Assembly (NCBI GenBank): GCA_000309075.1
Contig: CANJ01000047.1
Span: 1 to 45,459, forward strand
Direction of reading: 5' to 3'
DNA: 45,459 bases
Source of the DNA: Occidentia massiliensis
GTDB lineage: Bacteria; Pseudomonadota; Alphaproteobacteria; Rickettsiales; Rickettsiaceae
The position numbers were made by a program, and so were the translations under genes. Positions within the stretch are counted from its first letter, which is position 1; each line of letters starts with the position of its first letter. Positions 1 to 9,459 of this stretch are shown in pieces. The notes below the pieces were generated by a model, which was given only the letters and a program-made list of their open reading frames with translations, was not told where the DNA came from and searched no databases.

Positions 1-517
1 ATCCATCTTTTACCACTCTCAGATTACATTACTAGTACATATAAACTTTATGTTACATATTCATTAATTGTTTGTAAAACTTAATTTTTACTATATAACT
101 CCATTTTTAAGTGTTTTGTAACTTAGACACTGTTAACAAAGTTATTTTAATTGATAATTAAAGAAATTTTTTGGCAAGAATTAATAAGATTTTTGCTGAA
201 ATATAGTTCTATTTCAAAAAAAATTTATAATTTATACTCGGTGAATATCAATAATTACGTTGTCGTCAAATTAAGATCTGCGCTGCTCATATACTAAAGT
301 ATGCCCTGCTGCTCGACTTAGTAACTCTTAGCATTTATTGATGTTAACCTTCGTCTACCCACTCTTCATTTCATATAAGTATACAACAAAAAAGAATTTA
401 ATTAGCTTTAGAATTAACTTTGTTAACAATATCCAATATAGAGAAAATTTTTACCTTTTAATTTAAAGTACAAAATTTATTATAAAAATATTACTTCTTA
501 TAATTACTAACCAATAT
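1..517. other. Gap downstream of ftsZ
   Basis: No gene is visible here on either strand. The stretch is very AT-rich except for a GC-richer island at about 233-384, which is copy 1 of the structured repeat described separately. The rest is the 3' flank of ftsZ, which ends at 518 on the minus strand. I could not pick out a convincing GC-rich hairpin plus T-run terminator. Confidence 0.6.
233..384. repeat. Structured ~150-bp repeat element, copy 1
   Basis: This copy matches 7937-8093 over about 150 bp with only scattered substitutions and one short indel, and is clearly richer in GC than its flanks. An outer stem pairs 240-254 with 335-349 (GGT at 240-242 with ACC at 347-349, then 11 pairs including one G-U). 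An inner hairpin pairs 294-298 with 303-307. The 5' hexamer TATACT (233-238) is complementary to AGTATA (378-383) at the 3' edge. No open reading frame crosses it. It lies 130 bp downstream of ftsZ. It could be a small RNA gene or a palindromic/MITE-like element; transcription and strand are unknown. Confidence 0.75.
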
Positions 518-1873
518 TTACTTATTTTTTTTTCTTAGAAAAGTAGGTACTTCATAAATATCTACTCCAGATGTTACTTCAGAGTTTTTATCTTGATTGT
601 CTTTTTTTTTAATAGAGGAATCTGGTTTCAAGCTAATTCTATTCCATATTTTAGCAAATATAGACATTTTAGGTTTTTCTTGTTTATTTTTTTCTTCACT
701 GATAGATAATGATGTAGGACTTTCTTGTAATTGTGGAGAATTATTTAATTCAAGATTAGATAATGTTTTGGTTAACTTGTATTCATCAAATTCTTCTACA
801 TCACTACTTAAAATTAAGTTTTCTAAATTTTGTTTAACATCACCAGGACCTTCTTCTTTGTTCTTACATTCTTCATCTTTCTCAATTACAGAGGATTCTA
901 ATTTGTTATCTATTGCTGTTGCTACAACAGATACCCTAATTATACCGTGAAGCTCTGGATTAAATGTAGACCCAAATATAATGTTGGATTCTTCATTATC
1001 TACTTCTTGCCTAATTCTAGTAGCAGCTTGGTCAACTTCATAGAGAGTCATGTCAGGGCCACCAACTATATGAATTAATACAGCCCTAGCACCTCTGATA
1101 CAAGAATTATCAAGCAATGGATTGGATATAGCAATTTCTGCTGCTTTGATAGCTCTGCCTTCACCAGAAGCTTCACCAGTACCCATCATTGATTTACCAC
1201 CTTTGGTAATTACACTGCTAACATCAGCAAAATCTAAGTTAATTAATCCTGGAATAAACATTAGATCTGTCATATTAGTTATAGCATCTCTAAGAACATC
1301 ATCAGCTAGTTTAAATGCATTTAATGCTGCAGTATCTTCACTTGTTACTCTAAATAGATTTTGATTTTCAATTACTATAACAGTATCAATATATTTCTGC
1401 AGTTCTAGTACTCCAGCATCAGCAGTGTTCATACGTGGTTTTCCTTCAAATGTAAAAGGTTTAGTAACAACTCCAACTGTAAGAATATTAAGCTCTTTTG
1501 CAATACGAGCAATAACAGGAGCTGCTCCAGTACCTGTTCCTCCTCCCATTCCGGCTGTTATGAAAATCATATTACTATTTTCAATGTAGCTTTTAATCTC
1601 ATTGTAAGATTCTTCAGCAGCTGCTGCTCCTACTTCTGGATCTGAACCTGCTCCTAAACATTTAGTGCTTTTACCTAACTGAATCCTGTTTTTCGTTAAA
1701 GAACTTTGTAATGCTTGACCATCTGTATTTGCTACTACAAAAGTTACTCCTTGTACATTAGAATTAATCATGTTATTTATAGCGTTGCCACCTCCTCCTC
1801 CAACTCCAAATACAGTAATTACTGGAGTCATCCTTAAATCTTCTGGTGTTTTTGAATCTGAACCTGTACTCAT
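518..1873 (-). CDS. ftsZ: Cell division protein FtsZ
   Basis: FtsZ is the tubulin-like GTPase that polymerises into the Z ring at the division site. The GTP-binding signature GGGTGTG is at residues 110-116, preceded by a glycine-rich N-terminal nucleotide loop (GVGGGGGNA, 23-31). The catalytic T7 loop NLDFAD is present. After the globular core (to about residue 325) come about 115 residues of acidic and lysine-rich linker, ending in the conserved C-terminal peptide VPTFLRK that binds FtsA/ZipA-type anchors. At 451 residues it is longer than E. coli FtsZ (383) but normal for alphaproteobacteria. An AAGG-type ribosome site precedes the ATG. It stands alone, separated from the murC-ftsQ cluster at 12.5 kb, and ftsA is not in the window. 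Confidence 0.98.
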   Translation of the reverse strand: MSTGSDSKTPEDLRMTPVITVFGVGGGGGNAINNMINSNVQGVTFVVANTDGQALQSSLTKNRIQLGKSTKCLGAGSDPEVGAAAAEESYNEIKSYIENSNMIFITAGMGGGTGTGAAPVIARIAKELNILTVGVVTKPFTFEGKPRMNTADAGVLELQKYIDTVIVIENQNLFRVTSEDTAALNAFKLADDVLRDAITNMTDLMFIPGLINLDFADVSSVITKGGKSMMGTGEASGEGRAIKAAEIAISNPLLDNSCIRGARAVLIHIVGGPDMTLYEVDQAATRIRQEVDNEESNIIFGSTFNPELHGIIRVSVVATAIDNKLESSVIEKDEECKNKEEGPGDVKQNLENLILSSDVEEFDEYKLTKTLSNLELNNSPQLQESPTSLSISEEKNKQEKPKMSIFAKIWNRISLKPDSSIKKKDNQDKNSEVTSGVDIYEVPTFLRKKNK

Positions 1874-2277
1874 AACCTTGCCTTAATCAGCTCCACTATC
1901 AAAATTATACATGCAAAACTTCCATACTCATTGATTTAAAGAAAAATATTTTAATTTTGTTGATCTTACTAGAATAAATTCTATATTGCAAAACATCTAT
2001 TTTTGAGATAGATAACATAATTAATCTTTAATTAATATTTATTCTTAAATAATCATTTATAATAAATTATACTAGAAGATAGATTTATCACCTTTGTTTA
2101 GTCTTTTTTTAGAAAGCTTCTAAATATTGATATGTTTACTATAATCTTTTAATTTAAACATATAGCTTATTTATAGTAAAAATAAAAGAACTTAATGTAT
2201 TATTTAAATTAACTTATAATGTTTATTTTACATAGTTACTTTACATAAAAATATTGATCTCAAATTGCTTCTTATAT
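1874..2277. other. Gene-free gap upstream of ftsZ
   Basis: About 400 bp lie between the start of ftsZ and the end of the BON-domain gene, both on the minus strand. I see no credible small gene, tRNA or repeat. The stretch is almost pure A/T. It presumably holds the ftsZ promoter and the terminator of the BON/trxB operon, but no single promoter stands out. Confidence 0.5.
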
Positions 2278-2892
2278 TTATTTTCCTATTATCTTTACAT
2301 AACTTATAACTTTTTTTACACTTTTTATTGTAGATGCAATATTACTTACTTTATTTAGTTCATTTTTGGATCTAGCTATACCAAATAAATAAACAACATC
2401 ATTATATGTTATTACTGTATAGTTTATAGATTTTATATCATGATCTAACACCATTTTAGTTTTAATCTGACTTGTAATCCAACTATCTTTTAAATATTTA
2501 CTAAGATCAAAAGAATTGCTGCTATCCACTTTTAACTCGTTTATTACTTCTTTTACTCCAGTTTGATTCCAAGCTATACTAACTGCTGTAACTGCATCTT
2601 GATTGTTTCTAACAGTACCAGTATATAATACTCTTCCTTGCATTACTTGTACACTAATCCTTGCAAACATTTTACTAAATCCATGGTTTATGAATTCTGC
2701 ACGGATTTTAGTTGCAATAGCTATATCATCCACTGTATTGCCTAAAGACCTGTCTTTTGCAACTGCTATAGATGTTCCAGCAGCTGCTGTAATGGCAACT
2801 GGAACACAACTAGATAATGGTAATGATAAAGTTGTTATTATAATAATAGTTAGTAAAGAATTTAAAGCTTTTATTTTCATAAAATCAATCAT
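2278..2892 (-). CDS. BON-domain lipoprotein (OsmY/DolP-like)
   Basis: This is a predicted envelope lipoprotein with two BON domains (about residues 50-115 and 125-195), the architecture of the E. coli outer-membrane lipoprotein DolP (YraP) and of OsmY, which bind phospholipid and support outer-membrane integrity. The N-terminus has a hydrophobic signal sequence ending in the lipobox LSSC, with the lipidated Cys at residue 29. An internal ATG at 2880 (Met5) gives a more typical signal peptide start and may be the true start; neither has a strong ribosome site. It is the last gene of a minus-strand operon, 30 bp after trxB. Exact role is inferred from domain content only. Confidence 0.85.
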   Translation of the reverse strand: MIDFMKIKALNSLLTIIIITTLSLPLSSCVPVAITAAAGTSIAVAKDRSLGNTVDDIAIATKIRAEFINHGFSKMFARISVQVMQGRVLYTGTVRNNQDAVTAVSIAWNQTGVKEVINELKVDSSNSFDLSKYLKDSWITSQIKTKMVLDHDIKSINYTVITYNDVVYLFGIARSKNELNKVSNIASTIKSVKKVISYVKIIGK

Positions 2893-2922
2893 TTGTTAAA
2901 TTTATATTCACTTTCCTGATTT

Positions 2923-3870
2923 TTATACTAGATTTTTTGTATTTAAAAACTTCTCTGCTTCAAGTGCTGCCATACATCCACTACCAGCTGCTGTTATAGC
3001 TTGTCTATATATACTGTCTTGTACATCTCCAGCTGCAAAAACTCCATTGATATTTGTTTGAGTTGAGTTAGTTTTTGTTAGAATGTAACCAAATTTATCC
3101 ATTTCAATTTGTCCTTTAAATAAAGACGTGTTAGGTTGATGACCAATAGCTATAAATACTCCATCAACGTTTAATGATGTAGTGATATTTGTTTTGATAT
3201 TATTTATTCTTACTCCAGTTACAGTTTTAGGATTATCTTTACCTAATATCTCATCTATTATATTATCCCAAATTATGTTAATTTTTTTATTTTTAAATAA
3301 TCTATCTTGTAATATTTTTTCAGCTCTTAAACTGTTTCTTCTATGAATTAAAGTAACTTTGCTAGCGTGATTTGCTAAATATAATGCTTCTTCGACAGCA
3401 GTGTTTCCTCCTCCTACTACTGCTACTTCTTTGCCTTTATAAAAAAATCCATCACATGTAGCACAGCTAGATACTCCAAATCCTCTGAATTTTTCTTCTG
3501 ATGCAATTTGTAACCATTTTGCTTGCGAGCCAGTACATATTATTAAAGTTTCAACACAATATATCTTTTTAAGACTACTAATAGCTTTAAAAGGATAATT
3601 TTTGAGGTTAACCATTTTTATATGATCAAATATAACTTTAGTTCCTACTTTTTCTACTTGTTTATGCATTTGTTCCATTAACCATGGTCCCTGAATAATA
3701 TCAGCAAAGCCAGGGTAGTTTTCTACATCTGTAGTGATAGTGAGTTGACCACCAGCTTGTTCTCCATGTAGTAATATGGGTTCTAAATTTGCACGAGCTG
3801 CATATATAGCAGCAGTACATCCAGCTGGACCAGAACCAATTATTAAAACTTTTGTTTTAATTTCTTCCAT
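2923..3870 (-). CDS. trxB: Thioredoxin-disulfide reductase
   Basis: TrxB is a cytoplasmic flavoprotein that moves electrons from NADPH through FAD and a redox disulfide to thioredoxin. Visible features are the FAD-binding GSGPAG (residues 12-17), the redox-active CATC (136-139) followed by DGFF, the NADPH-binding GGGNTA (153-158), and the C-terminal FAD motif AAGDVQD. Its 315 residues are normal for the low-molecular-weight bacterial type. AGGAAA precedes the ATG. It lies 12 bp after the alpha/beta hydrolase and 30 bp before the BON lipoprotein, so probably in one transcript. The class is unambiguous; in some Rickettsiales close homologues act as ferredoxin-NADP reductases, but those lack the CxxC. 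Confidence 0.97.
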   Translation of the reverse strand: MEEIKTKVLIIGSGPAGCTAAIYAARANLEPILLHGEQAGGQLTITTDVENYPGFADIIQGPWLMEQMHKQVEKVGTKVIFDHIKMVNLKNYPFKAISSLKKIYCVETLIICTGSQAKWLQIASEEKFRGFGVSSCATCDGFFYKGKEVAVVGGGNTAVEEALYLANHASKVTLIHRRNSLRAEKILQDRLFKNKKINIIWDNIIDEILGKDNPKTVTGVRINNIKTNITTSLNVDGVFIAIGHQPNTSLFKGQIEMDKFGYILTKTNSTQTNINGVFAAGDVQDSIYRQAITAAGSGCMAALEAEKFLNTKNLV

Positions 3871-3882
3871 ATCTATAATTTC

Positions 3883-4788
3883 CTATAATCTAGTATTATT
3901 AGTTGTAATTTTTTGATTAAGCCAACTACTAATTGTCATTATTTCTTGTTTGTTCATTAATGCTGGAGCATGACCGACATTGCATATAGTGTATAAATCA
4001 AAATTTCTAATTAGTTTCATTTTGTTTATAATATTATTAGTTAATATATCAGATATAGCTCCATGTATTACTAGGACAGGACAATAAACTTTTTTCCATA
4101 AAAACCAAAATTTCATATCATTTTTAATATTATTCATCCCAACTTTTTTTGTTATTTTAGGATCATATTTTAAGCAATATTGACTGTTCTCATCTATTAT
4201 AGAACTAAATTTTACTAATCGGTTCCAATCTTCTTCATCAATTATACCAAAATTTCTAAATTTTTTTTTAAAATAGGATTTTACTTCTTTTAAATTCCTA
4301 AAAGTAGGATTTTCGTTAATATAATTATTTATCTTCTTTAACTGGGACCCTGGAATTTCTGCTCCGATATCATTTAGTATTAAGCATTTAACATAGCTAG
4401 GTTTTAGTGCTGCAATAGCCATGCCTAGTAAACCACCCATTGAAGTGCCAATCCATAGTACTTTCTTAATATTTATTTGATTTAGTAAATAAATACAATC
4501 TTTAATGTAAGTATGGTAATTATAATGGTTTTTATTTTTAAACCAATCACTATTACCTCTACCTACAATATCGATACAAATAACTCTAAAATTTTTTGAT
4601 AAATTATATGCTAATTTGTCAAAATCATGTGCATTTCTTGATAATCCATGTACACAAAATACTACTTTATGATTGTTAGGATCACCCCATTCTAGGTAAG
4701 AGAGCTTATGTTCTGGAATTTTCTCTAATCTTAACCAATTAAAATAAGATTTTATAATTATGTTCTTTTCTATATAGTTTGTTATCAT
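3883..4788 (-). CDS. Alpha/beta hydrolase
   Basis: This is a single-domain alpha/beta-hydrolase-fold enzyme of 301 residues. The oxyanion-hole segment is VHGLS (46-50), the nucleophile elbow is GTSMGG with Ser116, and the C-terminal catalytic His is in NVGHAP. An Asp in VIHGAISD is the likely acid. Substrate is not predictable: the family includes esterases, lipases and haloalkane dehalogenase relatives. Its start overlaps the stop of the AEC permease gene by 4 bp (ATGA type), implying translational coupling, and trxB follows after 12 bp. Confidence 0.85.
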   Translation of the reverse strand: MITNYIEKNIIIKSYFNWLRLEKIPEHKLSYLEWGDPNNHKVVFCVHGLSRNAHDFDKLAYNLSKNFRVICIDIVGRGNSDWFKNKNHYNYHTYIKDCIYLLNQINIKKVLWIGTSMGGLLGMAIAALKPSYVKCLILNDIGAEIPGSQLKKINNYINENPTFRNLKEVKSYFKKKFRNFGIIDEEDWNRLVKFSSIIDENSQYCLKYDPKITKKVGMNNIKNDMKFWFLWKKVYCPVLVIHGAISDILTNNIINKMKLIRNFDLYTICNVGHAPALMNKQEIMTISSWLNQKITTNNTRL

Positions 4789-5714
4789 AAAATATATTTA
4801 AAAATTATACTAATCATAGCTGGCATGTAAAGTAATACAAAAATACATGATAGTAGAACAGTAGCAGCAGCTCGTTCAGGATGAAATTTTATAATTGATG
4901 CAATTACTATATTATTAGCTGCCATAGGAGCTAAAGATAAAAGCAGAAGAGCACTATAATGTGGGGTTGAATATAAAGAAAATATGTATTTATCTAAGAT
5001 AATAAATATATTAATTGCAATAGGATAAAAAATAAACTTTGATATAAATGCTGCTAGTGAGAATTTTAGGTCAATTTCAAACTTTTCTAGAGTAGATAAA
5101 CTTAAACCTATCATTACCATACCAAGTATTGAATATGTCTTTCTCATATCATCTACAAAACTATTTAAAAATCCTGGTAGAGTAAAACCTAATAAGCTAA
5201 ATATACACCCAAGTACAAAAGCGTTAAGGTTAGGTAACTTTAAAACTTGAATTATACTATCTCTTATGTTTTTTAAGCTTCTAACACAAATATATAATCC
5301 AACTGAAGATTCATATAAATTTACACCTACAGCAGCCATCATATATAAGCTTAAAGTGTAGTCATCAAATAAAGCAGTAGCTATTGGTAACATGAAATAA
5401 CCAGTATTAGCAGTACCTGCAGACATTGCAAGAATATTACAAGTAGTATCTTGCCAGTATTTCTTAAAAAGAAAATAAGAGAATAAACATAAAATTGTTG
5501 CAATTATGTAAGTTATTAAAGTGATACTAGTTGCATGTAAAGTTAGCTGAGTGCTAGCTGGTGTTGAAAAGAAGACAATTGGGGCAATAAAGTAAAATAA
5601 TAAACTAGCAATGCTGTCACGTTCAACTTTTAACCATCTACCAGCTAAAAATCCAATAATTACATTGAGGAGAATAGATATAATCTTAAAAAATACCAAG
5701 CTAAAAATAGCCAT
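4785..5714 (-). CDS. AEC-family transporter (auxin efflux carrier-like permease)
   Basis: This is an integral inner-membrane protein of 309 residues with about ten hydrophobic segments in two similar halves, the plan of the AEC/BASS-like carriers. The first half holds GFLAGRWL and an unwound-helix type segment with TANTGYFMLP; the second half repeats this with SLAPMAANNIVIAS. Bacterial members transport organic anions such as malonate, or are uncharacterised; no substrate can be given. It is the first gene of the permease-hydrolase-trxB-BON operon. A perfect 24-bp palindrome sits 20 bp upstream of its ATG. Confidence 0.85.
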   Translation of the reverse strand: MAIFSLVFFKIISILLNVIIGFLAGRWLKVERDSIASLLFYFIAPIVFFSTPASTQLTLHATSITLITYIIATILCLFSYFLFKKYWQDTTCNILAMSAGTANTGYFMLPIATALFDDYTLSLYMMAAVGVNLYESSVGLYICVRSLKNIRDSIIQVLKLPNLNAFVLGCIFSLLGFTLPGFLNSFVDDMRKTYSILGMVMIGLSLSTLEKFEIDLKFSLAAFISKFIFYPIAINIFIILDKYIFSLYSTPHYSALLLLSLAPMAANNIVIASIIKFHPERAAATVLLSCIFVLLYMPAMISIIFKYIL

Positions 5715-5734
5715 TTAACTATCAATTTACAGAG

Positions 5735-5758
5735 AAATAAGTTAATATTAACTTATTT
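5735..5758. promoter_or_regulatory. Perfect 24-bp palindrome upstream of the AEC operon
   Basis: The 24 bases are an exact inverted repeat centred between 5746 and 5747, with half-site AAATAAGTTAAT. It lies 21-44 bp upstream of the AEC permease start and about 100 bp beyond the grpE stop. Neither strand has a T-run right after it and there is no loop, so it is not a standard terminator. An operator for a dimeric regulator is possible, but chance is not excluded in such AT-rich DNA. Confidence 0.4.
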
Positions 5759-5854
5759 AATTTATATAATTGATAAAATCAAATTAATTTTCTTAAAATC
5801 ACTAAATATATTAATATTACTTTAAATATTTATAAAATAAATTTTTAAAGAATA

Positions 5855-6433
5855 CTAATTGGCAACAGAAACTATCGCTGCTCTAAGTAGGCGACTTTTT
5901 AGTTTATAACCTAATTCCATAACATTTACTATTGACCCTTGTGGGGTTTCACTATTTGAGGAAACTTTTGATATAGCGTTATGAATTTTATAATCAAATT
6001 TATCTCCAACTGCTGGTATGATTTCTTCAATATCATGTTTATTAAAAACTGATAGTAATTCCTTTTTAGTCATCTCTACACCAGCTATGATATTTTTTGC
6101 TTCATTAGTTAATTCTTGAGAGTTAACTTTTAAAGCCCTGTTTAGATTATCTAGCACAGAAACCATATCTTTAGCAAAATTAAAAATAGAATATTCTCTT
6201 GCTTCTTCAAGCTGCTTTTCATATCTCCATCTTATGTTTTCATTTTCTGCCATTGCTCTTAACAGTTTATCTTTTAATTCTGCTATTTCACTTTCTTTTA
6301 TTTGGATCTCTTCTTCAATGACATTATCACTTATAACTACTTCTGGTTGATCCCCATCATTGTAGTCTTTATTAGGTTTTTCTATAGTGTCTTTACTATT
6401 TTCTTTTTGTTGTTTCATTTTATCATCTAACAT
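5855..6433 (-). CDS. grpE: Nucleotide exchange factor GrpE
   Basis: GrpE is the homodimeric cochaperone that releases ADP from DnaK. The first 40 residues are acidic and disordered, followed by a long coiled-coil helix (about 40-95, with NIRWRYEKQLEEAREY) and the small beta domain containing the family signature around GDKFDYKIHNAIS and GYKLKSRLLRAAIVSV. The length of 192 is normal. An in-frame ATG (Met6, 6418) is an alternative start. It is divergent from rph with 141 bp between; linkage of grpE and rph is also seen in other alphaproteobacteria, where hrcA often lies with them but is absent here. Confidence 0.97.
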   Translation of the reverse strand: MLDDKMKQQKENSKDTIEKPNKDYNDGDQPEVVISDNVIEEEIQIKESEIAELKDKLLRAMAENENIRWRYEKQLEEAREYSIFNFAKDMVSVLDNLNRALKVNSQELTNEAKNIIAGVEMTKKELLSVFNKHDIEEIIPAVGDKFDYKIHNAISKVSSNSETPQGSIVNVMELGYKLKSRLLRAAIVSVAN

Positions 6434-6574
6434 CTTTAATACCTATAATTTTGTTAAGTAATTTACATATTGTGGTCAATGATTAATTAAATCTTGCTAA
6501 AAGCTTTTATCTATAATAGATATAATTCTTATTGGGGATTTTCAAGAAGTATATAGTAAAAAATAGAAACTAAG

Positions 6575-7285
6575 ATGCGCTTATCAGCTAGAGCCTTAAA
6601 TCAAGCTCGTCCTATTACTATAGAAACAAATATAATGTTAAATGCACAAGGCTCTTGCTTAGTTAAAATAGGTAATACTCATATATTATGTAGTGCAACT
6701 GTTGAAGAAGTATTACCTCCATTTTTAAAGGGTCAAAAACAAGGTTGGGTTACAGCTGAGTATAGCATGCTACCTGGTTCTTCATCACCACGAGTAAGAA
6801 GGGAAGTAATTAAGGGGCAATCTGGCCGCACTCAAGAAATTCAAAGGTTAATATCACGTTCTATGAGAGCAGCTATTGATCTAAAAGCCTTAGGGGAAAG
6901 ACAAATTTTAATTGATTGTGATGTTATTAATGCTGATGGTGGAACTCGTACTGCATCAATCACTGGTGGTTATGTTGCTATGAGTTTAGCTGTTAGCAAG
7001 CTTATTGAACAAAGAATTCTTAAGGTAAATCCTATATATTGTCAAGTTGCTGCTATATCTTGTGGTATACATAATGGTGAAATTGTTGTTGATTTGGATT
7101 ATCAAGAAGATAGAACAGCAGAAATTGATGCTAATTTTGTTTTTAAAGCTCCAGGTGAAATAATAGAAATACAAGCTACAGCAGAGAAGAATAGCTTTAC
7201 AGATAGACAGCTTAATGAGATGCTAAAACTTGCTCAGCTTAATATTAAGCATATATTTGCTATTCAAAATAAATCTTTAATTTAG
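6575..7285 (+). CDS. rph: Ribonuclease PH
   Basis: RNase PH is a hexameric phosphorolytic 3'-5' exoribonuclease that trims tRNA 3' ends. The single RNase PH domain spans the protein (236 residues, family norm about 238). Seen are the N-terminal RPITIE, the basic stretch [10 protein letters not shown], the phosphate-site region [17 protein letters not shown], and the active-site segment [17 protein letters not shown]. The C-terminal motif usually read as GTAEG is QATAEKN here, a mild divergence. The ribosome site upstream is weak. The gene is followed by the 1-kb gap. Confidence 0.96.
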   Translation: MRLSARALNQARPITIETNIMLNAQGSCLVKIGNTHILCSATVEEVLPPFLKGQKQGWVTAEYSMLPGSSSPRVRREVIKGQSGRTQEIQRLISRSMRAAIDLKALGERQILIDCDVINADGGTRTASITGGYVAMSLAVSKLIEQRILKVNPIYCQVAAISCGIHNGEIVVDLDYQEDRTAEIDANFVFKAPGEIIEIQATAEKNSFTDRQLNEMLKLAQLNIKHIFAIQNKSLI

Positions 7286-7673
7286 TAAGTCTGCATATAA
7301 GAGTTTCACATATTAGAAAGAAAATAAAGAATTAGAAGCTTGCATAGATTGATTATGTAGTTAGAGCTAATTTATATTTATTAGAGTCGCTTGAGAATAT
7401 AAACTATTCTATTTAGCTACTTTATAACTCTCATTTTATTAAAATCCTATATTTTTGTCTAAGAATTACTTTGATTTAATTGAAGTAATCTTATCGCTAT
7501 AAATATCTAAAATTTTGTAATTAATTTATTTTTATATAAAAATATTTCTTTAAATCCCATTTTAAGTTGTGTGTTACTCAATTATCACAACTAGTAGTTA
7601 TTTAAATGTTTATATTTTAATAAATTGATTAATTAGTAGACAATTGTGAAAAAAGGTATAAAGCTTAGAATTC

Positions 7674-7707
7674 GGTAGGTTATGAAGTGAAAACTTTGTA
7701 AGTTACC
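7674..7707. other. Imperfect hairpin in the rph-hemC gap
   Basis: The arms GGTAGGTTATGAAG (7674-7687) and CTTTGTAAGTTACC (7694-7707) form an 8-bp inner stem with two wobble pairs, one mismatch and a 5-bp outer stem, closing a TGAAAA loop. It is more GC-rich than its surroundings. No T-run follows directly on either strand, so a terminator role is doubtful. Confidence 0.35.
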
Positions 7708-7936
7708 AAACGGTGTAGATATTAGTTTATAGTTTACCTTCGCTTCCTTCTCTAAATAATCACCCTTTAAAACTAAAACTAATACTACATCTTTCTAGAA
7801 TGGATATGTCTTAATGAATTATGAAGCTCTAATATATGCTACTTTCCCTAAATGAATTTAATTTTTGTAATTATTTTAATATGCAAGTTAAGGTACAAAT
7901 TGTACAATGTTAATGTAAACGCTATAAATAGTGTTG

Positions 7937-8093
7937 TATACTTGGTAAACATCAATAAATGAAATGCATTGTCGTCAAGTTAAGATCTACGCTGCTCACG
8001 TACTAAACTACGCTCTGCTGCTTGGCTTAATAACTCTTAGCATTTATTGATGTTGACCTTCTCTACCCACTCTTCATTTCATAGAGATATATA
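7937..8093. repeat. Structured ~150-bp repeat element, copy 2
   Basis: This is the second copy of the element at 233-384, in the same orientation. Its outer stem is better preserved: 7948-7961 and 8041-8054 are perfectly complementary over 14 bp, extended past one mismatch by GGT (7944-7946) and ACC (8056-8058). The inner hairpin (stem CGTA/TACG, loop CTAAAC) corresponds to that of copy 1 but with different bases, so pairing is kept while sequence changes. The 3' flank ACCCACTCTTCATTTCATA is identical in both copies. No coding potential is seen. Confidence 0.75.
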
Positions 8094-8298
8094 CTTAAGC
8101 AGTATGAAGATTTAGAATTTTATATTTTGAATTAAAACTCAAAAACCAGCTATATGTACCATAATAGGTTTGGGATATTTAAGAACAAAATCAAAATATA
8201 TAATGGAAAAACCTAATCTTTATGTCACTTGGGTATATATTTGTTTTTAAATTCAAGTTGCTATTGAAATAATAGAATGAATTTATAATTAGGTAATA

Positions 8299-9189
8299 TT
8301 AAATTTGTTGTAAAAACTTTTTCGCTATTGCTATGCCAGTTTCATGGCCATGTTCTAATTTTTCTATTGTATCAAAACGGAAAAAATATTTCATATCATA
8401 GTCTCCAAGCATAAACTGAGCTTTAAAGTAGCCATTGCCAATAAAGCTAGCTATCCCTCCTACTGGGGTTTTACAACTAGCGTTTAGAGTTTCTAAATAT
8501 CCTCTTTCAACTTTAATTAATTGCCAAGTTAATTGGTGATTGATTTTAGAACATAATTTTAGCATTTTTTGATCATCTTCTCTAACTTCAATAGCTATTA
8601 CTCCTTGTCCTATTGCTGGTAATATTTCATCTTGGGGAATAATGTTACATATAAGGTCAGTTTTGTAATTTAATCTTTTTAGTCCAGCAGCAGCTAAAAT
8701 GCTTGTATCTACTTCTCTTTTCATTACTTTGTTTAATCTACTGTCTACATTTCCTCTAAAAGGTACGATATTAAGGTCAGGACGAAGTTTTAAGAGCTGA
8801 ACTTGTCTTCGAATTGAAGAAGTTCCTATAGTTGCTCCAACTGGTAAATCTGTGATTTTAGTAGCTATGTTTGACACAAGCATTTCCCTAGGATCTTCTC
8901 TTGCTAGTACAGCAGCAATTTTTAGTCCTTCAGGTAAAAATGCTGGTACATCTTTCAAAGAATGAACAGCAATGTCAATAGTTTTATCAAATAATAGACT
9001 TTCTATTTCTTTTAAAAATAAAGCTTTTCCTCCTATATCGTAAAGGTTTTTATCCTTTATGAAGTCACCGGTAGTTTTGATGGGGATTATTATTGAATTA
9101 ATGCTAAGCAAATTTTTAATCTTTTGAGCTACAATTTCTGCTTGAATAATTGCTAGTTTACTAGCACGGCTACCAATTTTGATTGTCAT
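8299..9189 (-). CDS. hemC: Hydroxymethylbilane synthase (porphobilinogen deaminase)
   Basis: HemC joins four porphobilinogen molecules into hydroxymethylbilane in tetrapyrrole/haem synthesis in the cytoplasm. The catalytic Asp is in HSLKD (Asp80), arginines of the substrate site are in SSIRRQ and FRGNVDSRL, and the cofactor-attachment Cys239 is in NASCKTP, the family's CxxP pattern. The length of 296 is slightly short of E. coli (313) but complete. It stands alone on the minus strand, divergent from rpoZ across 270 bp. Confidence 0.97.
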   Translation of the reverse strand: MTIKIGSRASKLAIIQAEIVAQKIKNLLSINSIIIPIKTTGDFIKDKNLYDIGGKALFLKEIESLLFDKTIDIAVHSLKDVPAFLPEGLKIAAVLAREDPREMLVSNIATKITDLPVGATIGTSSIRRQVQLLKLRPDLNIVPFRGNVDSRLNKVMKREVDTSILAAAGLKRLNYKTDLICNIIPQDEILPAIGQGVIAIEVREDDQKMLKLCSKINHQLTWQLIKVERGYLETLNASCKTPVGGIASFIGNGYFKAQFMLGDYDMKYFFRFDTIEKLEHGHETGIAIAKKFLQQI

Positions 9190-9381
9190 AAATTTGAATA
9201 CTAATTACTAAGTATATGTTATTTATATGATTTAGATATTTACCAATAATGTGAAAAATTAAGTTATCTTAAACAATTTTCTTTATATTGGAACAAAAAA
9301 TTTGCAAAAATTATTTTTAGTGTAAATTAAATACGATTAGTGTTAATAAGAAATTGAGTTATTATTTTAAATATAAATTTA

Positions 9382-9410
9382 TTACTTTATTGTTTTAAAT
9401 AATGTATAAT
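9382..9410 (+). promoter_or_regulatory. Candidate sigma-70 promoter of the rpoZ-rsh-acpS operon
   Basis: A perfect -10 hexamer TATAAT lies at 9405-9410, preceded at exactly 17 bp by TTACTT (9382-9387), a weak -35. It is about 50 bp upstream of the rpoZ ATG. In DNA this AT-rich a TATAAT alone is weak evidence; the position and spacing make it the best candidate. Confidence 0.4.
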
Positions 9411-9459
9411 AAGAGAGTACAATTGTAATTAAATAATTAGATTAAGAGGTTAAGATTAC

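Larger units (their letters stand above)
7286..8298. other. 1-kb gene-free gap between convergent rph and hemC
   Basis: This is the longest non-coding stretch of the window, between two genes that converge on it. No open reading frame of credible length or composition is present. It holds an imperfect hairpin at 7674-7707 and copy 2 of the structured repeat at 7937-8093. The remainder is AT-rich and looks like decayed sequence. I found no tRNA-like cloverleaf. Confidence 0.6.

Noticed and set aside
597-950. Long open frame on the plus strand within ftsZ
   Set aside because: It lies entirely opposite the ftsZ linker and has no family features; an antisense shadow, like similar frames opposite trxB, recF-region and hslU genes.
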